NCBI GenBank assembly: GCA_020086605.1
Contig: JACBWW010000018.1
Location: 14,770,025-14,834,024, forward strand
Direction of reading: 5' to 3'
Length of the DNA stretch: 64,000 nt
From: Lanius collurio
Taxonomy: Eukaryota; Chordata; Aves; Passeriformes; Laniidae
Part shown: piece by piece, positions 13,843 through 29,469 of the stretch
Position numbering within the stretch: the first letter of the stretch is position 1
How the letters are laid out: each line of letters opens with the position of its first letter
Translations under genes and position numbers: made by a program
Notes under the pieces: generated by a model
The model's database searches: none
What the model was told of the DNA's origin: nothing
Seen by the model: only the letters and a program-made list of their open reading frames with translations

Positions 13843-16800
13843 CTGATGCACAGTTCACGACTGCCTCCGCTTTGTATCCCATGCACTTTCCCAAAGCTGG
13901 CTGCTGTGTTTTCAGCGACCTGAGAAGAAACACTTGTTCCCTTCATAATTAGGATTCACAGTAAATGCGGGAAGCGAAGCAAAAAGAACACAATGTTCAA
14001 AGCTGCCACTCATGGTTAAATAATTAGTCAATATTACGCTCAAATGCTGCCTCCAGTGTTCATGCCAATCTGTACAGGGAGATATTTGTCCTTACATTAC
14101 TTTGGTGCCTTGTTTCAGTAATTTCTATAAGCTGGCAGTCTGGCCTCAGCAGAGAATGGGTCACACCACTTCTAATTCAGATAGATTACTAAATACAAAT
14201 AAGAATGGTGGGAGATTAAAGGTGGTGAGGTGTTAACAAAGCTTTAGTAAGTAACAGATGCAAGAAATCCTCTCACCTGATTTTCATAAAGTGAGCCTTG
14301 TCTGAAAACAAGAGGCTAATAAGCTGATAACTAATGCAGAACCATAATCCTGTTTTGCCTACATGTTCTGCTATAGTTACACACAGAGAAGTGCTATTGG
14401 TTCCCAATGAGAGGGATCTGGTTGCTTCTCCTCACTGCATAGGAACCCACATCTTTGCTTACCAGTCAGTAATACTATGCGTCCTGGTGGGATTTTGAAA
14501 TGCTCCCCCAGTCTGGAAACTGCAGTTTGCTGGGACACTGCTCTATCTCCATGTTCATTTTGTGCCTCCCAATCCAACCTTTATCGTGGCTATGGTTTTC
14601 CCCACAGCATGTGTGTGTGTTAGAAGGATTTCCTGACAAGAGGAGCTGTGATGGCTTATAGCTGATCTAGAGCTGAACTTGATTCTTTTGGAGTGCTAGG
14701 TGATGCCTGAATAAATGCTGCTGCTTGTCTAAATAGGCTAACTTAGAAAGAAAGCACAAAGGATTTCATGAGCAGTAGGAACAAGTACAGACCAACTCCT
14801 GGAATGTTCCTGCGTCACCTGTACACTCATTCTAAAACGCTTCCATCAAATGAATGGAGACTGTGTAAACATTTAGCTTAATTGCCTAGCAGCTGCCTGG
14901 CTCATACCTCGTTAGGCTGAGGAAGTTTCACTTCCACCTCATGCCACCCAAAGGCAGGAGTGCTACAGACATGAATTTTCACTCTGTTGTAAAATAGAAG
15001 CAGGAAGAAAAGCCAGCACCCCCTCCAACTCCATGAACCATGAAGCCCCTGCTGGGAAGCTGTCCACAGGGAACAATGTTAAAATCTTAGGAAAAATTTC
15101 TTCCAATGCTTTCACCAAGACTGAACTCAGTAAGGGTCAATAAAACAACTGCACACAACAGATGAGGCAACAAATAATGATCTGCAACATGAACAAGCCC
15201 AACCTAACATCAGCTCTTTTTCATAACATTGGCTGCCCCTGGGAAGGAGATACTTCTCCCTGATCTTTGCCTGGTACAGAGACTGCTGTGATTTGGGCCA
15301 CTAAAAGCATCACTAATAAAACCAAGAGCATCACTGCTGAAACCAAGAGCGTGTCTCATAAGCAGACCCTGCAAAAGCATCCAGCCAGCTAAGTACAATT
15401 CTAATTTATCAGATGCCTGCTGGATATGGAGACTAAGGAGCACTGTGGCGGGGCCCAGACACCCTGCCCAGCCTTTAACACCATGTGAAAGAGGGGAGAG
15501 AGCAGAGACACTGATAAGAGAACTCTGAAATGATTCATTTTGTCTGAGTTTTACTATGCATGCCTGACAGTAACTTCATTAATCAGATAGCTCACATCTG
15601 GATGGCCACCCTCCCCTGGCTGCTTCATCCATCCACATAGCTTGCTGGAGGAAAAGACAGTGGGATGGGATCCAAATTAGAAACTATTTATGATTGTTGA
15701 AGTGGAAAATTAATTGCTTTTCTTCCCTTCTTCCCCCATTCTGAAACACCCCTCCCAGGGAAATTTGTGCTAAGAAGTCCTTGCGAACAAACACATGGAG
15801 AGTAACAGAACAGGGTCCATATGTACCAGCTACCAAAAATAAACTAAAGTCTGAAATCCACACAGTCAAGTGGATTCACAGTGTCTATCTCTACGCCACA
15901 GTAACAGATGGTCAGTGAACTGTTACAAGACAGACCAAGACTAGTTAAACAGATGGGCAGTATTATTTTTATACTGGTCTATAAGTGAATATTTATGTTT
16001 CCACTAGGTTATCTGAAACACCATCAAAGAAGCACACACAATACCCATCCAGACAAAACCAAATTCTATTAAAGCTTCTGCCCAAGAAAGGTACTGAGCT
16101 TCTTTATGGCTTTCTTCTGATGCTGCTAGTAACTGTGGCAAAACCTTCAGTGTTCAGGAAGCTGCACACCAGTGGAAGCCCTGCTGGGATGGCCCAAGGC
16201 TGCACACCTCTGGAAGCTCCTCTGGAAGCCCTGCTGCTGCCTAGGGCAGCTGGAGCATTTGCTCTGCTGTGGCGGCCCCACAGAGCTCTGTCCAATGCTG
16301 AAAGAGCTGCGGCAGCAGCGGTGATACGTGAGCCACAGGGCTCCTGTGACTGCATCCTCTCATCCCTCTTCCTTCAGCAGGTTTCGTCCCTGTAATTAAT
16401 TCACAAAGCAGTTGAACTCCACAGCTCAGCTCATGCTGGGTGGACAGAAGCAGCAGCATTACAGAGGGGGAAAGGGAATTAGGGCATTTTAGAAAAGACA
16501 TGCTTTTAGAGACTTGTCCATGCTGAAGGGATGCATGAGAAAGACCAGAGACACAGTCTGACTTTTCAGACTTCTCTCCATTTTTGCAGCTTGCATTACT
16601 TTTTTTGAAAATCTCTCACCTACAGACACATTGGGCAGGTGCACTTTCCCCTTCTTGGGTTTAAGCAGAACCTTTGGGTTGACAAGATGCAGGACAGACT
16701 AAAATGTAAGTTAATTAGCAGCTCACAGTACCTTAAATCACATTCAAAAACCTGACCCAACATTTGCTGAAGACACTGACACAACTCACTACCTGGTATC

Positions 16801-19800
16801 TCAAAGGAACTGGGCTTTTAAAAAACTACTGAACACCCTTAAGAGAGTCTGAGCAGCCCACTATTTTCAAGGTGGGCAGGAGAATACCAGAGACAACCAC
16901 ATTCACCTACTTGCAAGAGAAGAAAGTTCTGTAAGTACCCATAACCTGAAAGAATCATTCTCCTGTCCACAAGATGCCTGGTTCACATTTGTCCTACACC
17001 TTTTTTTAGCAATTCCTGCAGTGGGCAGGTGCAGATTAGTTAACCTCCACTTTAAACCCATTTTTTACAACCAGAGTGATGCACAAAGGCTTCAAGTGTA
17101 ACTGTGACTCAGGCCCCCCTTCAGCATGACTGCTGCAATCAGATGTGGTCACAATTGTTGGTTCAGTATTTGGTTTTGAAATTCACCATCCAAATCCATT
17201 TCTTACATTTCAAAGTGACCATTATCTTCTCACTGTTTGAAATATTGCTGACTACTGCTATGAAGCTGCAGGGGTTTGCCTGCAAGCTTCAGAAGAGCTT
17301 GTACTTGCACTTCTTCATAAAGAAGTTTCACTTCGTGGCTGCATTATCTGTCCAGCTGCCACCAGAAAATAGAGCTAAAGAAAAATGAAACTCTCTTTGC
17401 AAGTATTTATTCCTAATTTGCTAAAGGCTAACAGTATCTAGTGACAAAACCCAAAAAAGTTGTCATTGAGACATTTCATTTACCTAACAGCTTGAAATCT
17501 CCAGGCTGAAGATTATGTGCACACACACGCCTGTGTGCTAACTCTTCAAATAAAGAAAATATAAAAGCTTTGCAGTTCAGCCACTGGGAGACTTTTAAGC
17601 ATTCACAGCTTCATCTCTTTGCACATTAAATGTTAATGGGGCAACCAAGCAGGGCTGGCTCCACAGATAATGGTTCAGATAACAGTGGCTTTGTGATACC
17701 TATCACTGGGCTCCAGGGGTGAGGGGGCCTGTCTTGCTTCGTAGTGGATGACTCCTTGTCAGCATGTCACCTTCTCCAGTCAGTTCAGGAGTTTATTACA
17801 TCTAGATAATACCCTGCTTTCTCTCTGGCACTTGTTTATTAATGCCTCACACAACTTGGTGATTCATCAGAGAAGATGAAGTGGTGTTCTGCAGCAGGCA
17901 GACAGCCTCCAGTGGATCCACTGCCCTGGTTGAAGTTCATCACAGGGCTTTAATTTCATTCATTCATTTACTGCAATTCCTGGAAATCCAGTGCTGTTCT
18001 AAAACAATGTGATGGCACTTAATAAAGGTTCATGGCTTGTCAAAATAGGTCTGATTTGTATGTTGTGTAAACAACATTAAAGGTTTGGAAGTTTAGCGTT
18101 AAGCCTTCAGTTATTAAAATGGCATTTTAAAATAGGCATGACTAGAGAGAAATTTGCAGAACACATTGTCAGTGTGCCTGATAGCCAGCACAGGGGATCA
18201 GTCTACACTGGGCTGCTCTGTGCTGTGCCCCACACAGGACAGCAACCTAGGGCAGCTCCCAGGCCAAGGGTCAGAGTTCAGAGCTCCTTGCTGTGAAAAT
18301 CAGTTTTTTGAGACTCTTTAGCAGTGACATAGAAAAGTCTTTGTAGTTTTGCTTGGTAGTTGAAAACAATCCAACTGAGGAATTGGCAACATGAAAACTA
18401 TGTGCAAATGTAGTATAGGCTTTAGTCCTGATGTACCAGAGGTCAATGTTGTGAAATTCTTTGCACTAAACTTACATTACTTTTACTCTTTCCCTTGGGC
18501 ATGCTTGCAACATCCCAATTCCACTCCTTCAGTCTGAATCTTTTTAACATATCCTGTCTGCACTCTGAATACTAGAGAAAAGAGTTAGTGGGAGAACATG
18601 ACCAAGATTTTTCAAAAATATAATCCCAGGCATATAGTATACATGTGTATAAGACATACAATATACACAAAGATAGTATAGCTATAAAAACACACACCCA
18701 CCTGTAAAAGCATCTAAGCTATGAATCTGGGCAACTTCATGAAGCAAGCTGGAAGTGCCACAACCCCAGTGTTTAGAAGATGGAGTCACTTGTCTTTGGG
18801 CCTAATACCAGTGCAGGAAATTTCACCTCGGGCCTGCGTTTCTAATCTCATCTCAGAGGACAAGAGCATTCAGGCACTGGAGCTGCGATCCTCTGAGACA
18901 GCATGGCAAAGAGGAAAGGAAAGCTGTGCACTCTGGACAAAGACAATTCAGCTCTGCTGTTTTTTTGACTAGAATACATGCATGTTTTATGGTCATGTAT
19001 CATCTACAGGGAGATCGAAAAATACAAGGACACTTAAAGGACCTGATGTGACTCAATTTCACTTAAGGGAAAAAAAATGGTGCTTACTATATCATAGGTT
19101 AAATTTTGGCTCAGCCAGAGTCAGTAGGAGTTTAGCCAAGGCCAGGTTTTGAAACTGTAATTTCTCTTCAGAGACCAGCACAACCTAGTATTGGATTTAC
19201 CTCATAGTCTGATTTTATCTCTGCGGAATGGGGCTTTTTTGGTGGGTAATGCAAGAGTGACTGTTCCACTGAATGAACAGTGGAACAAGATACACCAGAT
19301 AACTATTGTTACAGCAGAAGTTATTAATACTACATTTAGTACATTAACTTTGATAAACATACAACAGCAGAACCACTGTGCCTCAGTTTTAAGTAACACC
19401 AGTCTGCTGAAATTTGGAGGATGAGCAAATCCCTGCTTTTCAAGAATAAGGAATGATATCTAAATTAACTTCAACAGTTAAAACCAGCTAAAATTCATTC
19501 CTCTCTGTTAAATAGAAGTTTATTCTCAAGACACACTTTTGAGATACTATTTTCAATCCAATTCTGGAATTTTATGGACCAACCTGGTGTCAGGATGGTT
19601 GCTATAGCAGTTATATTAGTTGTTGCAATTATATCTTCCTTCTACAGAAAACCATAAACCTTCCCACTTGTTGCATAATGCTGCAATTACTCCATAAACT
19701 CTGCCAGTCAGTTCGTTGACTGCAAAATAAAGTAAGTGTCAATGAGAGCCATTGGCCTGCACAGAGGATGAGAATGCAAATGGCAATCAGGGAATTCACC

Positions 19801-22800
19801 AAACAGATTTATGGAGGAGAGTTTATGGGCTGTTATCAAAACGTCCACAAGATTCAAACTTTCCTCAGCAAATAAAATTTGTAATTGTAAAACAACAATA
19901 TTGCAATGGAACTTTCCACTGCAGGATGTGAGGAGAGAAGGAAACACTGCTGCACTCAGGGAGGTCACGCTCGCCCTGACTGACGCCCTCCAGGTCTTAA
20001 TTCCCCTTCTCTAACTCCCGTGGTTAAAAACATCCCCCTGCTTCATGTAGTGATTGGCCTGTTTTCCAGAGGGACTGGAAAATGCTCTGCTTCTCTCAGG
20101 GGTGTGAAGAGAACCTCATGCTCTGACTACGGAGAAGGAATATGGACAGGATGCCAGCCAGTTGGTTTCTATCTTCAATTTCTTGGACTATTGCACACTA
20201 TCAAAAGTCTTTTGCTTCTTCAAACCCTGCAGTTCCTCTTCAGCTGATCTGTGAAGTTGTTTCATCAACAAACTCAATAAAAACTCTCAGTGACAAGCCT
20301 ACAAGATTCATGATTTTTGTCATCTTTAAACAGACATCATAAAAAAAACATATTGTCAAGTTGCTGAATCCATTTGCTGGGAATTGACACTTACTGATAG
20401 CTGCTACTAGGGGATAATGTGGTGACCTGCTACAGTAACGACCAGATAAGAGCTGGCAGGAAACCAAGAGGGGAAAAGAACTTTAGGTCAAACATTTTCA
20501 AACTCATGTGCCTGAAGTCAAGCTTTGAAAGGCATCTCTAAACACTAAATGAGAGATCCCTTTTTCTGAACTGCTGCATCCCCTCAGCCCTTACTGAAGT
20601 CAAATGCATTGTGCTATGAAAAATCCTTCCCCAGGCTGCTTCTTTAGCAGCCAAATACAGATGTATATTTCTAATGCTGGGTGCCAGAGAGAAAAAATTG
20701 GCCTCAAAGGAAGGAAAAGGAAGAGAAATCGCAATGTGTTACAGCTGCAGTATCATATTCTCACTGCACAGTTATTCCTAATGAGAAAGATCAGGGGCTA
20801 ACCTGTGTTTGCAGTGCTTGGGCTTGAGGCCTTGATTTTATATTGAAGGAAAAGAAAAATCACACTTTGGTAACAAGAATGAAAATGTCCTTGTTTTGGG
20901 GAACAGAGAAGACAAGGCAGCTGAGGTCTCAAACCCTCCCAAATCCACTCCCCAAAGCAGCTCACCACCCCCATGCCAAGCCCACATCTCTGTTCATATC
21001 AAACTTGGCAAGGAAACATCTTGGCAGGCTGCCTGTGCCAGGGCACCCTCTTAGTACCACACCAGCAGGAATTCAGGTCAGGATCCCAGCAGGTATTTGG
21101 TAGCAACACTGGGACTCCCAACAAGAAATGGCCTTTGCCAGGAGAAGTGTCTGGAAGGTCATCCCTGATACTCAATCCCTGATGTGAATGGGATAGTCTC
21201 CATGGAGAGTCTCCCAGACTTTACTTTTCTAAGTTTCAATGAACGGAGGCACCCTGGGTGACACCAAGGCACCTGGCTGTTCCCTCAAGAATGTACATTT
21301 TTGGCAAAGAGACACCCAAACTGCTCCTCTCTGCCAGCAGGAAAGAGCTTTAGCATCCCCTGCTCCTCTACATGCTAGAAATCAAGAGGGAAAGTGTAGC
21401 CAAAAATGGAAGATGGCTGCAGTGACCTATTAGTTATATCCCAATCCCAACTGGGAGTTTCTACTCCCTCTGCCTGCCTCTTTCCACACAGTCACTGAGT
21501 CCTCAAAACTGTTGGTCAGCATTACCCAAGTTGTTCCATATTTCCCACTGCTGCAGAACACAAGAATTAGGAAATAATGCCCTGTCCCTAACAAAGGTCA
21601 CAGATGACCAGAGCTGGTCTACCACAACTGCCATCTCCAAGGCACCCTTTTGGTAATGCCACCAAAAAGCAGGCAGGGTAGAGGCTGCCCAGCTTGGATG
21701 CTGCATTACAGAGCTGCTGTCCTGTGATGGAGCAGAGTTAGGGTGGAGACCACACAGCTAAGATTTTGCTTCCAGCACACAAGTGGCCTGTTGGGTGCTA
21801 AATGCTTCAGTCTGTCCCCATAACATGACCTGAAACCCAAAGAAACCCATTGGGTCTGAACCTTTCTGTTTAATTTGCTCAGATTTGCACTGAACATTCT
21901 CAGCATGGCTGTCAGTGCAGGACACCAGTGACAGGAAGGGAGTGATGGATCCTCACCATGGACAAAAGCAGGTGAATGTGTGAGGCTGAAGATAAACCAG
22001 TGGTATCCCTGGTCCCATCACAACAGTCCACCCAGACATCTGAACAGAGGTGGTGGTAAAAAGAAGAAGGGTGAGAGGACCACAGAAAAGAAGCAAATGA
22101 AGCTGCAGACCAAGTGAATTAATAATGGATCTTGGTGCACAAGCTACAGCCAGATGATCAGGAGGGAAAAATATAAATGCAATGAACAAAGCCAAACCTA
22201 CTGTAATCAAGATCAAAGACACTATGCTTTGGTGTGCTGGTTTGGGCTTGATCCATGACATTTGTACAGTTTCAAAGTAAATGAATTAAGGGGAAGGCAA
22301 CAACCTTACAGGCTAACCCAGGGATACTGGGAAATTGGTACCAGCACCAGCATGAGTTACTGGCTGAAGAACAGCTTGGTCATATTGAAGCTCAAGGAAT
22401 AGGCAAGTGACACCTACGAGGTTAAGCTCTCTTGCAGATGGATCATAGGGCTGTGCAAGGCACAACATTCACATATTTCAGCATGACCAACCTGGCGAGC
22501 TGCAATCCCGTACAATTCAAACAAAACGTGGCTCTTCACCAATAGATTGAAGGTTGAGAAACCTCTGAGCATGGCAGATACCAGAGCCCACAGCCAGTGA
22601 AAGTTCTTATGCACCAGAGGACATGGCTAGACCCAGCTTTGGGCCTGAAATGACTGTGACAGGAGCAGAATATTTTCTCTTATCAATGTACTGCTGTTTC
22701 CTGCTCCATGTGGTTAGAACACTGCAGGTGACAGTGCAGCTGAATGGTGACACCACATACCACAAAGATTAACTTCTCATAGCTCCTCCTGGGCCTGCAG

Positions 22801-24144
22801 AGGTGGAATCTGACCTCGGCTTTCATTTGGTCAGTCTTAGGTAATTCAACAGGGCTGCTAAATGAGGTGCAGAAATAACAGAATGATCGCCCCTTGCTTG
22901 AGACCACTGCAGTCTCTTGAGCTCAGAGCTTGGCTCTAGTAGCCAAACCAAAGTGCAAACCTCATGTCTGTAAAAACTGTCACACAGGCAATAGGAAACT
23001 ATGCTTCATTAAGCAGCAACTCAGCAGCTTGCACATTTTCTGTGTTTTGTAATGTAACAGATTTAGGAATAACAGTGTCACATTTGGAAAAGTAAAAGTC
23101 AGGAAGATTTCTCAAAGCTTTTGACAAGGGGGTTTGCAGTCATCTCCCTGTGGTTTCTTGTTTCTCTCACACTTAACAGAGAAGATGCATCCTAGAGCTC
23201 TGTCAAAAGCCCTCACAGTCACTCTAGCTTAATTATGAGCACTGGAGTTCTGGAGTGCTGTCCTATACAATAGCCATTCCAAAGCTGCTTTTGTTTATGG
23301 TAGACATGAATCTTTAGCATCCTGCTTTCTCTGTGTCTTCCAATCCTTGGCTTTGCTTTGCTCTGGAGCAAACAGGGCTTCTGGGCTTTTTAAAGGCTTG
23401 TTTCTCTACTTTGGTCAGAGTTTCTGCTTTTTCCTGCTGAAACTTTCTGCCTTCTCTTCTTCATACAGGAAATTTTATCAATGGTTCAGAGGTCAACACA
23501 TTAACTTCTAGAATGACTGCTGGACCAAGACTGCGCTGTCCTATTAACATTTGTACACTTTAGTTCTGTAAAGTAGTGTCTGTAGCCAAGAATTACAAAA
23601 AACTGAAAATGTGCAGGCTCTTCCATAAGCAAGATTTCTCTGCCTTTTATTTGTGTCTTAGCTGCTGTAAAGAAATAAAAAGAGAATATTTCCTTTGCTC
23701 TTCTTAATGCTGCAGGTTCTTCAGGGTCTGTCTCATAGCCAGCCCTGCAAATGGTAGCAAATGCCGTTCACGTGTGCAGCTCTGGAGAAACTGAGCTCAG
23801 TAATGCATCCCTGGAGGAGACTTTTCAAAGGGGATGCAAAACAAAGTGCTTCACCCCCTTGATATCACTAGTGCCAATACATCCTAATGCCACCCTCCAG
23901 ACCAAGTCACAATTGTTAATTTTCATTTCAGGGCACTATCTCCTAAGCTCTGGGCACCCCAAAACAGGCAAGAGCAGCTGGGTGAATTTCTTTTGAAAAG
24001 CAGGTGTGCAGGCACAACTTCTGAATGCTGCAAGTATGCAAGAGAAAAATAACATTCCCTTTCTTGGAACTTACTTTCAGTGGTTGAACAAATCACAAAG
24101 AGAAACTGTTAGTGCAAACACTCAAAAGGTCAATCTAAATAAAC

Positions 24145-24162
24145 AGAGAGAGAGAGAGAGAG
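24145..24162. repeat. (AG)9 microsatellite
   Basis: Nine uninterrupted AG dinucleotides form a simple tandem repeat, probably length-variable between individuals. Confidence 0.9.
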
Positions 24163-26489
24163 TGATGAAAGGAGTTAGTTGTTAGTAATGAAGCTGAGAT
24201 GATCTCAAGTCAAAAAAAGCAAAGCAGCAATGAAGTCAGAGCACTGTGAGCATGCTAGAAATTTTGGCAAGATCACATGTGAAGATACGAAAAGCAAAAG
24301 TTACATTACCCAGCTTGAGAAGGAACATGCCCCAAAAAATTCTTCTTACTTTTCTTTGTCAGCTACTTTCACTCAGCTTAGGAGTATGAACAACCAGTTT
24401 TGCGCTAGAAATGAGCATCAGCTCTCCCCACCTAAATGCTATATTCTAAAACAAAGGATGAAAACAGATGTAATTTGCACCTACTACACAAATCTTGTTT
24501 TATCTTCTTGCCTGAACAGGATTTCCCTCCAAATCAGATGAACATTTCTCCTTGACAAAACACCAGTAAAACATGGTGTGCCATTCACATTAAAAGGAAT
24601 CTGTACAAAGTCAATTAAGAAAAACAAAAAACAAACAAAAAAGATGATGACAACATTGGACAAACAGTAACAGTTGAAAGTATTTAGGGAAACTTTGATG
24701 ATGGAAACACTGTCCATAGGTTTCCTATTTTACAGTGTTTGCTTTTGGGACTTGCTTGTTTACCAGTCATGCGGCAGTGGCACATTGACAATAAATACAC
24801 ACTTTACAGAAAATGCAGAACTGTAGAAGTTAGAGATCAGTTCTTGGTTCTGAGGTGAAATTGAAATCTGATTATGTATCCCAGTTAAGGACTGGTTTTC
24901 CTATAATGGGCTAAGCTCCAAATATCAGCACAGTCAAAATTTGGCTCTATAGTTGGTAGCTTGACCCTAGGTAAACCTCAGGCAGAACCATTTGTGGTTC
25001 AAAACAAACAAATACAAAAGTCCCTTGATGTTTCTGAGTCATCACATTGCATTAGTTCAATTTTCAAAGGTGAATTTGTCTCAGTCAGTCATAGAGCTTT
25101 TGGTGGGATTAATAAGTGCTTTGTGGCCCAAAGGTGATTTGGCACGAAGGACACCACTCCTGTGCAGGGAGGACCTGGGTGAAAGCAGCCACGTGTTCAC
25201 ATCACAGAGCCCTGTGCAAGGCTGAGAGGGCTGCTTGCAACTGCTTGGAGCTGGGCCCCAGTTCCTGAGAACAAGGAGAGCACTTTGGACATTCCTGTGA
25301 ATATCAAACATTTGCTAAAAGGGCAGGATAAAATCTTTCCTCACACACCAGTAAAACCTCTCTGCCATCTCATATTGTGCTGTATGTCTTGTCCTTTTCC
25401 TGCTGGCACCCGTCCAGGACAGTGTAATTAGAGGACACATGCCATGACAAGAGCAAATGATATGTCAAATATACACAGATCATAGCCCCAGCTGAACAAG
25501 TGCCAGTGTCCCAGCACAAGCCAACAAAGGTGCTTAAGAAAGCCAGCAGATCCCTAAACACTCCATGACAATAGAAAACTCTCCAAAGCAAAGACTGGGA
25601 CTGAAACAGCTCATACACTGGTGAGGAAACCAGCAGGTCTCTCAAGGGCTGATCTATACACACGGCACCAGCAGATTTGCAAATGACCCATATAAAGACA
25701 GCAATGGATATATGCAATGGCCTTCCAGAACACAAGACTGCAGAAACTGCTGTGTCTAACAGTCTCTTGGTTTGGGGAAAAAATAAAAATAATAGACTGG
25801 TATTAGTGGTCAGTATGCTGAAGACACAGGAAAAGAAACAGCAATGAACTTCTGGAATTCACTGCTACTACAACAATATAACCAAGACAAATACTGCCTG
25901 ACCAACAGAGCATCAAACATGATGTAAGTTTGGCCCGGTCTTGACCTGTCACCCTTAGGTTAAAAGCTGCTCATGTTAAAACAAGAACAATGAGGGAGGG
26001 AAACACTGAAGGTCAGCTCTGCAAGGTGCTCAGTGCATTCACCAGAAGCCAGAAAGTTGGACAAACTCCTTGTTTGTTAGATGATGCAAGAGAGAGATGT
26101 AGAGTGAGAGGGAATACATGTGTTCATGAATCAGCAAGTACTAATGTGTGTTGTGGGAGCAAGAGAGGGAAAGCAGGGAGAGATCAAATAAGCAGGACTA
26201 GCTATGCCTTGAGCTATACTGAAAGCTTTTCTTGAGGTTTGCTCTTTCAGTGTCATCCACAGGAGGAATTTCAGGCTTGCTGCAATGTCAGGCCACCCTA
26301 GCCTTTTGACTAAGACAAAGTAGGGGATAAACTTAGATGCTGTGTGGGCAGTGCTGTCCCTTAATAAACAACACAACCAAAGGATTAATTGAGATAATGT
26401 TTTACTAAAGGCGCCTGGTGACTGCTGGCTGTCCCCTTTCCCTTGTGCTCTGAGACAAGAAGACAATGTAGCTGTGCTCTGCTGAGCAA

Positions 26490-26503
26490 ACACACACACA
26501 CAC
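26490..26503. repeat. (AC)7 microsatellite
   Basis: Seven uninterrupted AC dinucleotides form a short simple repeat. Confidence 0.85.
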
Positions 26504-26884
26504 TTAAACCCACCCTGCTTTCTCTGCTCACTGCCTCATGCCTGTGCATCCCAGCCAGAGAGTGGCTGTGCAATGCCATTCCGAAGCATCCCTTGAAAGA
26601 CATCAGGACTTTAGCTCCTAGGCTTACCAGTGGTGCCCAGCAGCTCCCAGGAGGACACACACACATGGCCTTTTCCCTCAGAAATCCTCTGAGAGCCCAG
26701 TGAAGCAGGAACAAAGGAAAACTGAGAGACTCACTGAAATTTGGATTTGGCGGTTTGGATGGCCTCACACAAAACCCCACAAACCTTACAGGTGCCATTA
26801 CAACTTCCCCTTTTCAGGGGAAGCACAGACCACTGCATGTCAAAACCTTCGGGTTCACTTCCCCCACTTTAACACCACTTTCTC

Positions 26885-26995
26885 TTTGGACTTGGGCATG
26901 TTAATTTACCCAAACGAGGTTTGGTTTTTGCATCTGCATGATGAGTTCTGCCTGTTCAGAGGCATTCTTATGGTCCTTCACTGCTTGCACAGAGT
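26885..26995 (+). repeat. Possible MIR-like SINE fragment
   Basis: The phrase gacttgggcatgttaattta followed by a ttttgcatctgcatgatg segment resembles the central MIR sequence (the cttgggcaagt block followed by a tcatctgtaaaatg block). The match is short and diverged, so the call is tentative. Confidence 0.3.
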
Positions 26996-29469
26996 AATGT
27001 CCAGGCTTCTTCCCTTGCGGGAAGATTCAGTGATCACACCAGAGTTCCTATGAAAGGAGAAAGAGCCACCTGAATTGCTCATGCCTGGGGCAAGCAGGTT
27101 GATGGGGAAAATCAGTGTGAAACAGCTCATCCACAGTAACCCCCAGGGGAAAGAAGGTAATACAGGGTCCAAGCTGTCAAACCAAGCTGGCAAATTCTTT
27201 GATCAAGTGTGCTAAAGGCTGAAATTAGGCCACTCAAGTATATTTTGGTTAAAAACAACACATTGTACATATTCAGCTGAAGGCCGTGAGAGTCAGTCCT
27301 CGGTGTTAATACTTCAAACTTCGGGAACAGGAGGCGCAAAAGAGCAGAAATCATGGATGATGAGCCAACACTGAGGACATGGGCAGAGCTCTAGAAGTGT
27401 TATCACCCAGCTGACATTTGTCTATACACATGTGCATGCATCTGGGTGTTAATATCCCACAGCAAATCTCTGACTAAACATTTGTCAGCAATTCCATGTT
27501 GCTTCTTTTTATCAGGTAGGTTTTTGTATTCATTCTTGTAGGCCCACAATTTATGAGTCCTCATGTTTCTCCCAGCACTGAATCTCTTGAGCTTCTGCCA
27601 ATCTAGATCTAGGCAGTGGCAATCACACAGGAAAGCCACACACCTTGGCCGAGGAATTGCAGTCTCCTGCAATTCAAGTGAAAAATCAGTGTTGGGGAAG
27701 AAAGGCATCTGCAGAACAGCTGAGGCAGATATGAGCTGATACGAAACCATGAGTAACAAGCTCTCATCAGCAAAAGCTCAGTGTAGCTGCCTTGCTCACT
27801 GTCATCACAATGCTCTGGACCCTGTATACTGATGCTTGTATATATTTATCACTGAGGAGGAGTGAACAGCTGCCTCTTGTGTGGAGCATAAGAGAAGCAG
27901 GAAAAAACTTTTCCCCAAGAAAAATAGGATGTGAGATTCAGAGAAATCCTTCTGGGAAAAAATCAGAAGTAGGGGGCTTGAAAAGAGAGCTTAGGAGGAA
28001 ACTGCATATCTGCAAAATGGCCCAAGTTTTCAACATTATTTCTGCTTTGTATCCGTGAGGATGCTTGTTCACAACCCTCCTGATACCTACCTAAACTGCC
28101 AACAGCCCTTTCTGATGAGTCTCATCACTGGTGGTGTCTGTTTAGAAGCAGCCCCAATCACTCACAGCCCACTCTGAATGCTATACCAAACCTCCCCAGA
28201 AATGGATGGGTTTCCACCACAGGGTGTCATTTACTTGAGCTGCTCTGTTTACAGCACTCCTCTTCCTCCTTTACAAGAACTCACACATGGATATCCTTCT
28301 TATATGGGAACAAAAAATCTGTTTGCTTAGAAACAATGTCTCATGAAAGAAAGTACTGAAAAATGTTAAGGCTGGTAACCAGCAGGGATAAGGTGTTGAT
28401 TCCCCTAGGGCTAACCATAAAGTCACTGTTGTACCAGAAACAGGTTCAATGTGTAATTGTTTTAGGCAGGCAGGAAATAAGAGAATAGAAAAGGCGACTC
28501 AATGATTAACTCAGTCTCCTACTTGTTGCTTGAATACCTCAGATGACAATACTATGTTAAACTCTATACTCACAGCTGTTACTAAATCAACAGAGTTGCT
28601 CCAAAGTCAATACTGCTGGAGTGACATCACTCTGGTCCAATATACATACCACAAAATGATTACCTGGATATTAAAACTCAAGAGCCTTCATAGGATACAT
28701 CAAACTCACTGCTAAAATGTTACTCTATGCAAATTCTGTATATGTGCTTCATATATGTGGTGTCGTATCTGCTGTGGCATTTTTGGATGTCTGCTTGTTT
28801 CCATTCCTGGTTTCTCATCTCATTCCAGCAACAGCTGGAATTATTGTACAGAGATAGCCTGACTCCAGCTGCAACACAGCTCCTTCCATAAATGAGTTTG
28901 TTTTAAAGCCTTCTAAAACCAAATGGGGCATAACGTGGCCACCAAATGTCGGATGAACCATCCCAGACTGAAGACCAAAGGAAACCGGTTGAACAATCCT
29001 GAACACTGGGCAACAACATTTATCCCCTTCCTCATTTCCCACATTATTTGCATCTGGTTCCCCATAAAACATGCAGATGCTTCAGTAACAGGAAAGCTGA
29101 GGATGTCAGTAGTCATGCCTGATCTCACTGGCCTTTCCCCATGCTTGGCAACAAAACAAAAGAGGGCCTTAAGCCATGGTGAGGCACTGCCTATTTCTGC
29201 TCCAAGCACACACTCAGCACATGGGAGAGTGGGCCACATTCATCCTAAACCCCACCAAAGCCCTTAGACCCAGACAAGGTCACAGCTCTGCACTGCTCCT
29301 CAGCGAATGTATATACTTTACTCTCCTAAGATTGACTTATTCAGAAAAACCATGACTTGATTAAATAACTCATTCTCCACCTCTGAGGGAACCTTTTTAT
29401 CTGCCTGGCACAGGTCCTTGCATTCTGTCTGTCACCAAGGCAGGAGAAAGACATGAGGCTGCTACCAGT

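Noticed and set aside
19095..19165. Possible ancient repeat (gagtcagtaggagtttagcc)
   Set aside because: It resembles a common amniote repeat phrase but is too short and diverged to call.
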